Shown here piece by piece: positions 24,428-36,800 of a stretch of 37,700 nt of DNA. The DNA is from an uncultured Flavobacteriales bacterium. GTDB lineage: Bacteria > Bacteroidota > Bacteroidia > Flavobacteriales > BACL11. The notes beneath the pieces are model-generated. The model was not told where the DNA came from, made no database searches, and saw only the letters and a list, made by a program, of their open reading frames with translations. The stretch lies in contig CALSQD010000002.1 of assembly GCA_943788405.1 (NCBI GenBank), positions 1,096,001 to 1,133,700 of the forward strand, given 5' to 3'. A program made the position numbers and the translations under genes. Position 1 is the stretch's first letter. Each line of letters opens with the position of its first letter.

Positions 24428-24601
24428 ATGGCAGACTTAGATATATTATTTGGACCAATACAAGATGCTCCAAAAAATAACAATAATGCTTTTCTAATAA
24501 TTGGACTTGGACTACTATTAGGGGGCATATATATTGGATATCAGATTAAAGCAAGTACTGTAGGGTTAAATTTAATTCGTCAAACCAAAGTAGACTGTTA
24601 A
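24428..24601 (+). CDS. Small single-span membrane protein, 57 residues
   Basis: ATG at 24428 opens a 57-residue frame: MADLDILFGPIQDAPKNNNN, then a hydrophobic segment AFLIIGLGLLLGGIYIGYQI (about 21-40), and a short polar tail ending VDC. It reads as a single transmembrane protein with a glycine-rich helix. It starts four bases after the preceding stop, so it is probably part of the same small operon. No family is recognised. Small size keeps confidence moderate, but the spacing and clear TM segment support a real gene. Confidence 0.5.
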   Translation: MADLDILFGPIQDAPKNNNNAFLIIGLGLLLGGIYIGYQIKASTVGLNLIRQTKVDC

Positions 24602-24873
24602 ATATGAAATTATATTTATCAATTTCAACTATATAAAATACTACAAATTATTTAACCAATATAATACTGAAAATTGAAATATTAGAAAATTGAAAATCGT
24701 CAACTTTTATTTTAACCTTAAATCCTACACTATTAACATAAAAATACAAAAAAAACACAACACTCTATACTTAAAGCACTTACATATCACAAGACTAAAT
24801 ATAGAATGAAAATTCTCTACGCAAAACCCCTATTGACTGGTAATAATATTTTTTTATATTTTCGCCCTTCAAA
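24602..24873. other. AT-rich non-coding stretch before the giant gene
   Basis: No gene of useful length is seen. The stretch is very AT-rich with short A and T tracts and scattered stops in all frames. Its right end carries the probable promoter of the giant gene. It contains no copy of the tRNA 3' end or of the TTGGTCCAAC repeat. Confidence 0.5.
24833..24862 (+). promoter_or_regulatory. Probable promoter of the giant adhesin gene
   Basis: TTG at 24833-24835, a 19-base spacer and TATATTTT at 24855-24862 (seven of eight matches to TAnnTTTG) resemble a Bacteroidota promoter. The ATG follows 11 bases later. Spacing matches the tRNA promoter in this window. Confidence 0.4.
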
Positions 24874-27800
24874 ATGACCCAGACCACAAACAGATTTAAG
24901 GCAGTATTATTTACTATTGTAATTGCTTGCATTTGCCTCTTTAGTAAAGAAAGTAGAGCTCAATGTACCTTGTCAACTTCACCCTCTTGTCTAATTGCAG
25001 GTCAAAGTGTAACCATAACTTGCTCTAATAGTGGTGGAGCAGTACAAGTAACTGATCAAAATGGAACTATTGTATTTTCATCTTCATCACCCCCATTTAT
25101 ATTTACACCATCAATTATCGGAGCATATACAATACAGTATTCAGGCGGATTTTTTGGCCCACTTTGCAATACTTCTTTTTACGCAATAAATCAACCAATA
25201 GCTTTATCAGTAACTACTAATTCTACAACCATATGTACTGGAGGAAGTATAGATTATTCTTCATTAGGGATAAATATAACAAATACAGTAGGGAGTATCA
25301 CATATAACTGGAATACATCTCCCAATAATATTTCTTGGACAGGACTAAATCCTTATCCAATACCAGCTGGGGAAAACTCTGTAACCTTAACAGTAACAGA
25401 TGACGCTACAGGATGTTCTGATTCAGAAATAATTAGCTTAACCTACCAAAGCACTAATGCAAATGCATCTTTTGTTTCATCAGCAAATACTGTAAGTTGT
25501 CCTGGAGAATATTTTACATTTACAGCAAACAATATTGATACTATTCTTTATAATTATAGTTGGGGGATTGATGGAATACCACAAGTGGGGGGCGGGAATG
25601 GAATGTTGACGGCAAATATTCTTCCTAATGGAAGCACAGTAAATATAACCTTATTTGTAGAAGATATTAATAATGGCTGTATAGTGCAACAGTCACAAAC
25701 ACTAAATGTAAGTACTCCTAATTACTTAGCATTTGACACTACCGTTTCAAATTATGAGCAACAATTAAATGCATTTACTTATTGCGAAAACGACAGTTCA
25801 GTTATTGATACTTTTTACAATATGTTTACCAATACCTCCGGAATAGATACTGTAATTATAGATAATGGATTTACTCAAGAAATATACACAGCATCACAAG
25901 GTTTTAATAATTTCTTTATTAATGTCTCTGAGAGTGTCTATAACATATACGTAACAACAATATTTCAAGGAAATTGTCCTCCTGTAACTACTACATATGA
26001 TGTCCTATACAATCAAACAGTAGGAGGACTAAATGTCAACTTTGGTACTTGCTCACAATCAAACCTTTGTATTGGTGACACTGTAAATTATTTTATTGAC
26101 CCTCAACAATTCCAGATGTCATTAAATGCTGTTGTACATTTTGTAGTTAAGTGTAATGATAACAATATTGACACGATAACATGGAATTATAATGATTTCC
26201 AACAAAACACTTATTTTACTGATGCTGACTGCAACTCTTTAACACCAGATGTTGAAAAAATTGTTTTTCCCTACTTATTTGAAGAATCTTCTTGTGGATG
26301 TTATTTTTATGATGATGCTCTAGGTAATATTTATGATCAATATCGAATAATTCCAATATTTGAAACTTATTGCGACACAATGCCTATGACACTTGGATTA
26401 TTAGAATATGTCCCACCAAATCCAACAGCCACTTTTTTAGTACCTGACAGCATGTGCCCAGGAGCAACAGCAACTATACAAAACAACTCAAGCTTTGGAT
26501 GTACTAACCCTGAATCTTTAGACCCTAACTACAACCCCAGTAATGCAAATTATTCCCAGATACAACCTACTTTTTATTACGACTGGGGGAACTGCTCGTC
26601 ATCTTCTTATACTCCAACACAAAGTCAATACAATTCAAACAACTACCTAAACACTACAAACACATATAATAAACCAGGTATTTACCACATTGAATTAGCT
26701 GCAATAAATACCTGCGACACTATAACTTACAGTGATTCAATTACAATTTTTCCACAACCAAATGTTTCTTTCACTTCAAATAAAGTATGTTTAAATGAAG
26801 TTACTTCCTTCATAAACTATTCCTCTTCAGCCTTAGAAACTAAAGACACTATTAGTTGTATACCAGAAGACATAATAATCAACATTCCTTTGGGCTTCCC
26901 AATTGCATCATATTTTTGGAACATGGGAGCTAATACAGGTCAATATGTAAACGGAACATCATCAGCTTCTGAAAATCCTGAATATATTTTTAATAGTTGC
27001 GGAGAACATATTGTCAGTCTAACCGCCATAGATAGTTTAGGTTGTGATAGTATATATACAGATACAGTAATTATATACGATCTACCTATTCCAAATTTCA
27101 CAACTAATAATGTCTGTGAAGGAAACCCAACTTGTGTTAATGATTTATCACAGTACAACCAAAACAACAATTGTTTTGGTTTTCCTATAAACACATGGCA
27201 ATGGGAAATCACAGATAATAATGGCATTAGTGTCTATTCAAATACTGATAATTCTTCAACTAATTTCTGTGATACTCTTAGTCCTTTATGCGATTCCTCT
27301 ACTATATCATTTGACTACGAAATTACCTTAACATTAACTGACTCTTATGGGTGTAGCAATAGCACATCAGAAACAACAACTATTTATTGCCAGCCAATTG
27401 CAGATTTTGATAGTTCAGGCGTTTGTATTGATTCTCCAAATGGTGGGACAAAATATTTTAATAATACATCCTCTCCACAAAGTGGAATGAGTTGGAAGTG
27501 GTATTTTGGAGATGGGGATAGTTCAAATGCAATTAACCCTGCACACACCTACACTAACACTGGATTATATAATGTTACACTGATTTTAATAGGCCCAAAT
27601 TGTAACGACACAATAACACATCAGATTGAAGTATGGGAAAATGCAACAATAACTCATATTGACAGCAATATTTTTTGTTTTGGGGATAATTCAGGGTCTA
27701 TTGACATTACAATGTATGGTGGAATAGCACCTTTTAATTTTTTATGGTCTGGTCCTAATGGATTTTCATCTAACACTGAAGATGTTAATAATTTATTTGC

Positions 27801-30800
27801 AGGAACATACTATTTACAAGTATTAGATAATAATGGATGTTTAAGTTATGATACAATAATAATAACAGAAAATAATTTAATTACAGGAACTTCCTTAGTT
27901 GACACTTGTGATACTTACAATTGGAATGGTCAAACTATCACAAATTCAGGAAACTACAATCAAACTTTTACAAATAGTTCAGGTTGTGATTCTGTACATA
28001 CTTTAGTCGTTACCATCAGATATTCTTCTACAAGCACAAGCACTATCGATACTTGTGACAACTATACTTGGAACAATATAACCTACAATACATCTGGAAC
28101 TTACAGTTGGACAGGAATAAATAGTGTTGGATGTGACTCTACTGCTACTCTGAATTTAATAATTCGATATTCTAATACTGGCACTTCCCTAATAGATACA
28201 TGTGACGTTTATAGTTGGAATGGACAGACAATCACAACTTCAGGAAACTACAATCAAACATTTACAAATATAGCAGGTTGTGATTCTGTACATACTTTAG
28301 CTGTTACAATAAGATATTCTAATACAGGAACTTCCTTAGTTGACACTTGTGATACTTACAGTTGGAATGGACAGACAATCACAACTTCAGGAAACTACAA
28401 TCAAACTTTTACAAATAGTTCAGGTTGTGATTCTGTACATACTTTAGTCGTTACCATCAGATATTCTTCTACAAGCACAAGCACTATCGATACTTGTGAC
28501 AACTATACTTGGAACAATATAACCTACAATACATCTGGAACTTACAGTTGGACAGGGACAAACAGTGTGGGATGTGACTCTACAGCTACTCTGAATTTAA
28601 TAATTCGAAACTCTAACACTGGAACTTCCAACATTGATACTTGTGATACTTACAATTGGAATGGTCAAACTATCACAAATTCAGGAAACTACAATCAAAC
28701 TTTTACAAATTCAGCAGGTTGTGATTCTGTACATACTTTAGCTGTTACAATAAGATATTCTAATACAGGAACTTCCTTAGTTGACACTTGTGATACTTAC
28801 AGTTGGAATGGTCAAACTATCACAAATTCAGGAAACTACAATCAAACTTTTACAAATAGTTCAGGTTGTGATTCTGTACATACTTTAGTCGTTACCATCA
28901 GATATTCTTCTACAAGCACAAGCACTATCGATACTTGTGACAACTATACTTGGAACAATATAACCTACAATACATCTGGAACTTACAGTTGGACAGGAAC
29001 AAACAGTGTGGGATGTGACTCTACAGCTACTCTGAATTTAATAATTCGAAACTCTAACACTGGAACTTCCAACATTGATACTTGTGATACTTACAATTGG
29101 AATGGTCAAACTATCACAAATTCAGGAAACTACAATCAAACTTTTACAAATTCAGCAGGTTGTGATTCTGTACATACTTTAGCTGTTACAATAAGATATT
29201 CTAATACAGGAACTTCCTTAGTTGACACTTGTGATACTTACAATTGGAATGGTCAAACTATCACAAATTCAGGAAACTACAATCAAACTTTTACAAATAG
29301 TTCAGGTTGTGATTCTGTACATACTTTAGTCGTTACCATCAGATATTCTTCTACAAGCACAAGCACTATCGATACTTGTGACAACTATACTTGGAACAAT
29401 ATAACCTACAATACATCTGGAACTTACAGTTGGACAGGAATAAATAGTGTTGGATGTGACTCTACTGCTACTCTGAATTTAATAATTCGATATTCTAATA
29501 CTGGCACTTCCCTAATAGATACATGTGACGTTTATAGTTGGAATGGACAGACAATCACAACTTCAGGAAACTACAATCAAACATTTACAAATATAGCAGG
29601 TTGTGATTCTGTACATACCTTAATAGTTACAATAAGATATTCTAATACAGGAACTTCCTTAATTGATACTTGCGACACTTACAATTGGAATGGGCAAATT
29701 ATCACAACTTCTGGAAACTACAATCAAACTTTTACAAATAGTTCAGGTTGTGATTCTGTACATACTTTAGTTGTTACCATCAGATATTCTTCTACAAGTA
29801 ATACTATTATTGACACTTGTGACAACTACACATGGAATAATACAACTTACAATACATCTGGAACTTACAGTTGGACAGGAATAAATAGTGTGGGGTGTGA
29901 CTCTACTGCTACTCTGAATTTAATAATAAATAATTCCTCAGTATCAACAATTGAAATCTTAGGCTCACTATCAAACTGTGCAACATTATATATTGATAGT
30001 TCACTTGTAATTGCTGTTGATTCTTTAAACCCAAATAATAACTTTTACAACTGGATTATTACGCACTCGAATGGCACATTTGTTACAGGAACAGGTATAA
30101 ACCCACCAATTGACTCAATACCTAATGATAATGATTCTGTAAGTATTCAACTTATTGTTACAAATAATTTTGGATGCCATTCAGATACATCTATAGTTAT
30201 GGTATATACTATTGAAGACCCTATTGCTATATTTACAATATCTGATTCTACAGGATGTCATCCTTTAACTGTAAATACTGACACGACTGGAACAACTCAA
30301 AATGCAAATTACAATTGGCATGTCATTAACCAAGTGGGGGATACTGTACAGACCTATAATTCTCATCAAAATAGTTTTACATTAACAAATACATCTAATA
30401 CAACTGATTCAACATATATAATTGTATTAACTGTTGGTGATATAGCAACTAATTGTGATAGCACCTTAGTATCTGATACCATTACTGTATATCACAATCC
30501 TGACGCATTATTTAATCTTAGTAATACCGCTTTATGTGCTCCAAATGCAATTACAGCAACAGACATATCAATTACAGGTGATGTATTATCATATATCTGG
30601 ACAACAGTAAATACAACTCCAACTATAAACAATCCCAATTCAAATTCTACTACAATAGATTTTATAGATAATCAAACAGGCGCTTCCAACTTCTATGCTG
30701 TTAATTTATTAGCAACAGATACTAGAGGATGTATAGATACTGTAACCCACAATGTAGAATTATGGACAAGACCTATAGCTAATTTTAATATTGATTCTTT

Positions 30801-33800
30801 ACAATGTGGACCTGATACATTAATTCCAAATAACCAAAGTCAATATGCTACAGGAAATTCTGACTTCATATGGAACATCCTATCTCCTGCTACAGGATGG
30901 AATATTAATAACATAAATGATTCTACCCCTCAAATATCATTTGAAGAAAACACAACAACTGACTCTATTAATTATATCATTGAATTAACAGCAATAACAG
31001 AAAATGGATGTACAGATATTACTACAGATACTGTAACAATATTCCCTACTCCACTGGTGAGTTTCAACCCGTCAACTAATATAGGTTGTGGTCCATTAAC
31101 TGTAAACCTTGCAAACACTTCTAATCCATATAACGGAGAAGATACCACAACTATGTCATTCTCTTGGCACATAGATGGTATACTACAAACTGGAACTACA
31201 AACTTTACATATACTTTCCCTGCGATATTTGCAGACACTATTTGCTATACTATAGTATTAGTCGGAAATACACAACACGGATGTACAAGTTCAGACACAA
31301 CAACTATCTGTGTATATCCTGAGCCTATTGCGGAACTAAACCTAAATAGTGTGAACTGTTTCTGTGCTCCATTAGAAATTAACACATTAGGAATAACCGC
31401 TATTGATTATCCTCAAGCAAATATCGGAATCAATTGGACTGTAGTTAACTCAAGTGGAAATACAGTACAAACAGGAACAGGACTAAACTGTCCTACTTAC
31501 AATATAACTGCCCAAAATGATTATGTATGGATATATATAGATGCTTATAACGATTGTGATACTGTGCAGGATAGTATCTATGTCTGTACTATTGAAGACC
31601 CTATTGCTATATTTACAATATCTGATTCTACAGGGTGTCATCCTTTAACTGTAAATACTGACACGACTGGAACAACTCAAAATGCAAATTACAATTGGCA
31701 TGTCATTAACCAAGTGGGGGATACTGTACAGACCTATAATTCTCATCAAAATAGTTTTACATTAACAAATACATCTAATACAACTGATTCAACATATATA
31801 ATTGTATTAACTGTTGGTGATATAGCAACTAATTGTGATAGCACCTTAGTATCTGATACCATTACTGTATATCACAATCCTGACGCATTATTTAATCTTA
31901 GTAATACCGCTTTATGTGCTCCAAATGCAATTACAGCAACAGACATATCAATTACAGGTGATGTATTATCATATATCTGGACAACAGTAAATACAACTCC
32001 AACTATAAACAATCCCAATTCAAATTCTACTACAATAGATTTTATAGATAATCAAACAGGCGCTTCCAACTTCTATGCTGTTAATTTATTAGCAACAGAT
32101 ACTAGAGGATGTATAGATACTGTAACCCACAATGTAGAATTATGGACAAGACCTATAGCTAATTTTAATATTGATTCTTTACAATGTGGACCTGATACAT
32201 TAATTCCAAATAACCAAAGTCAATATGCTACAGGAAATTCTGACTTCATATGGAACATCCTATCTCCTGCTACAGGATGGAATATTAATAACATAAATGA
32301 TTCTACCCCTCAAATATCATTTGAAGAAAACACAACAACTGACTCTATTAATTATATCATTGAATTAACAGCAATAACAGAAAATGGATGTACAGATATT
32401 ACTACAGATACTGTAACAATATTCCCTACTCCACTGGTGAGTTTCAACCCGTCAACTAATATAGGTTGTGGTCCATTAACTGTAAACCTTGCAAACACTT
32501 CTAATCCATATAACGGAGAAGATACCACAACTATGTCATTCTCTTGGCACATAGATGGTATACTACAAACTGGAACTACAAACTTTACATATACTTTCCC
32601 TGCGATATTTGCAGACACTATTTGCTATACTATAGTATTAGTCGGAAATACACAACACGGATGTACAAGTTCAGACACAACAACTATCTGTGTATATCCT
32701 GAGCCTATTGCGGAACTAAACCTAAATAGTGTGAACTGTTTCTGTGCTCCATTAGAAATTAACACATTAGGAATAACCGCTATTGATTATCCTCAAGCAA
32801 ATATCGGAATCAATTGGACTGTAGTTAACTCAAGTGGAAATACAGTACAAACAGGAACAGGACTAAACTGTCCTACTTACAATATAACTGCCCAAAATGA
32901 TTATGTATGGATATATATAGATGCTTATAACGATTGTGATACTGTGCAGGATAGTATCTATGTCTGTACTATTGAAGACCCTATTGCTATATTTACAATA
33001 TCTGATTCTACAGGGTGTCATCCTTTAACTGTAAATACTGACACGACTGGAACAACTCAAAATGCAAATTACAATTGGCATGTCATTAACCAAGTGGGGG
33101 ATACTGTACAGACCTATAATTCTCATCAAAATAGTTTTACATTAACAAATACATCTAATACAACTGATTCAACATATATAATTGTATTAACTGTTGGTGA
33201 TATAGCAACTAATTGTGATAGCACCTTAGTATCTGATACCATTACTGTATATCACAATCCTGACGCATTATTTAATCTTAGTAATACCGCTTTATGTGCT
33301 CCAAATGCAATTACAGCAACAGACATATCAATTACAGGTGATGTATTATCATATATCTGGACAACAGTAAATACAACTCCAACTATAAACAATCCCAATT
33401 CAAATTCTACTACAATAGATTTTATAGATAATCAAACAGGCGCTTCCAACTTCTATGCTGTTAATTTATTAGCAACAGATACTAGAGGATGTATAGATAC
33501 TGTAACCCACAATGTAGAATTATGGACAAGACCTATAGCTAATTTTAATATTGATTCTTTACAATGTGGACCTGATACATTAATTCCAAATAACCAAAGT
33601 CAATATGCTACAGGAAATTCTGACTTCATATGGAACATCCTATCTCCTGCTACAGGATGGAATATTAATAACATAAATGATTCTACCCCTCAAATATCAT
33701 TTGAAGAAAACACAACAACTGACTCTATTAATTATATCATTGAATTAACAGCAATAACAGAAAATGGATGTACAGATATTACTACAGATACTGTAACAAT

Positions 33801-36800
33801 ATTCCCTACTCCACTGGTGAGTTTCAACCCGTCAACTAATATAGGTTGTGGTCCATTAACTGTAAACCTTGCAAACACTTCTAATCCATATAACGGAGAA
33901 GATACCACAACTATGTCATTCTCTTGGCACATAGATGGTATACTACAAACTGGAACTACAAACTTTACATATACTTTCCCTGCGATATTTGCAGACACTA
34001 TTTGCTATACTATAGTATTAGTCGGAAATACACAACACGGATGTACAAGTTCAGACACAACAACTATCTGTGTATATCCTGAGCCTATTGCGGAACTAAA
34101 CCTAAATAGTGTGAACTGTTTCTGTGCTCCATTAGAAATTAACACATTAGGAATAACCGCTATTGATTATCCTCAAGCAAATATCGGAATCAATTGGACT
34201 GTAGTTAACTCAAGTGGAAATACAGTACAAACAGGAACAGGACTAAACTGTCCTACTTACAATATAACTGCCCAAAATGATTATGTATGGATATATATAG
34301 ATGCTTATAACGATTGTGATACTGTGCAGGATAGTATCTATGTCTGTACTATTGAAGACCCTATTGCTATATTTACAATATCTGATTCTACAGGGTGTCA
34401 TCCTTTAACTGTAAATACTGACACGACTGGAACAACTCAAAATGCAAATTACAATTGGCATGTCATTAACCAAGTGGGGGATACTGTACAGACCTATAAT
34501 TCTCATCAAAATAGTTTTACATTAACAAATACATCTAATACAACTGATTCAACATATATAATTGTATTAACTGTTGGTGATATAGCAACTAATTGTGATA
34601 GCACCTTAGTATCTGATACCATTACTGTATATCACAATCCTGACGCATTATTTAATCTTAGTAATACCGCTTTATGTGCTCCAAATGCAATTACAGCAAC
34701 AGACATATCAATTACAGGTGATGTATTATCATATATCTGGACAACAGTAAATACAACTCCAACTATAAACAATCCCAATTCAAATTCTACTACAATAGAT
34801 TTTATAGATAATCAAACAGGCGCTTCCAACTTCTATGCTGTTAATTTATTAGCAACAGATACTAGAGGATGTATAGATACTGTAACCCACAATGTAGAAT
34901 TATGGACAAGACCTATAGCTAATTTTAATATTGATTCTTTACAATGTGGACCTGATACATTAATTCCAAATAACCAAAGTCAATATGCTACAGGAAATTC
35001 TGACTTCATATGGAACATCCTATCTCCTGCTACAGGATGGAATATTAATAACATAAATGATTCTACCCCTCAAATATCATTTGAAGAAAACACAACAACT
35101 GACTCTATTAATTATATCATTGAATTAACAGCAATAACAGAAAATGGATGTACAGATATTACTACAGATACTGTAACAATATTCCCTACTCCACTGGTGA
35201 GTTTCAACCCGTCAACTAATATAGGTTGTGGTCCATTAACTGTAAACCTTGCAAACACTTCTAATCCATATAACGGAGAAGATACCACAACTATGTCATT
35301 CTCTTGGCACATAGATGGTATACTACAAACTGGAACTACAAACTTTACATATACTTTCCCTGCGATATTTGCAGACACTATTTGCTATACTATAGTATTA
35401 GTCGGAAATACACAACACGGATGTACAAGTTCAGACACAACAACTATCTGTGTATATCCTGAGCCTATTGCGGAACTAAACCTAAATAGTGTGAACTGTT
35501 TCTGTGCTCCATTAGAAATTAACACATTAGGAATAACCGCTATTGATTATCCTCAAGCAAATATCGGAATCAATTGGACTGTAGTTAACTCAAGTGGAAA
35601 TACAGTACAAACAGGAACAGGACTAAACTGTCCTACTTACAATATAACTGCCCAAAATGATTATGTATGGATATATATAGATGCTTATAACGATTGTGAT
35701 ACTGTGCAGGATAGTATCTATGTCTGTACTATTGAAGACCCTATTGCTATATTTACAATATCTGATTCTACAGGGTGTCATCCTTTAACTGTAAATACTG
35801 ACACGACTGGAACAACTCAAAATGCAAATTACAATTGGCATGTCATTAACCAAGTGGGGGATACTGTACAGACCTATAATTCTCATCAAAATAGTTTTAC
35901 ATTAACAAATACATCTAATACAACTGATTCAACATATATAATTGTATTAACTGTTGGTGATATAGCAACTAATTGTGATAGCACCTTAGTATCTGATACC
36001 ATTACTGTGTACCCAATACCTGTAGCAAATATTCAATTAACAAATGTTTGTGATAGTACTGAAACAAACTTTGTAGATATTTCAACACCAACATATTCTT
36101 CTTTAACTAATTGGGAATGGAATTTTGGAGATACTCTCTCAGTAAATGACACCTCAATAATTCAAAATCCAAATCCATATATCTACACAACCTGGGGACA
36201 ATGGAATGTAGAATTAATTATCACTGACTTAAATGGATGTAAGGACACAACAGATAAGCAAATAACAATATATCCAAACCCTAGTGTAAGCTTTGATACG
36301 GTATATAATTGTTTTCCAGATTCAATATGTGCTAATGAGATTATTGTCTTTAATGATAATTCTTCAATTGACACATTAGGTGGAGTTATAACAAATCAAT
36401 ATTGGTTTATTGATAATACTCTTACTGACTCCTCATCTTATAACAACCCATACAGTATATCTTTTAATTCTGGATTACACTCAGTTAAGTATTTAGTTAA
36501 ATCAGAATATGGATGTATTGACTCTATAACAAATACAATTCAAGTAGTTGAAATACCTGTAGCAAAATTTAATATAGTAAACACAATTTGTGTTAATGAC
36601 ACCAATTTATATGTTGACAGCAATTTGAGTACTGGATATATTCTAGATTATTATTGGGAAATCAAAGATAGTTCTGGGATAGTAAATTGGTCAGACTCAT
36701 TAACAAATAACTCTTTACCTATTTTCCCAACACTAATGCAAGGTTTAGGTCCAGTAACATATTATATCTCACTAACAGTTAGTAATTGTTGTGGAGACTC

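Larger units (their letters stand above)
22740..24601. mobile_element. Probable integrated-element remnant adjacent to tRNA-fMet
   Basis: Between the tRNA 3' end and the giant adhesin lie only small genes of accessory character: an unknown 242-residue protein, an excisionase-like HTH protein, a Cys-rich zinc-finger-like protein overlapping it, and a 57-residue membrane protein. Direct repeats and palindromes accompany them. tRNA 3' ends are common integration sites. However, no integrase gene is present, and I see no second copy of the tRNA 3' end in the window. The call is therefore tentative, and the right boundary is unknown. Confidence 0.35.

Noticed and set aside
27901-29958. A CRISPR-like regular repeat array
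   Set aside because: Units are 147 bases, contiguous without unique spacers, and keep an open reading frame with conserved protein motifs.
30972-35378. Four identical 88-codon minus-strand frames at 30972, 32352, 33732 and 35112
   Set aside because: They are antisense shadows of the 1,380-bp repeat in the giant plus-strand gene; they recur only because the repeat does.
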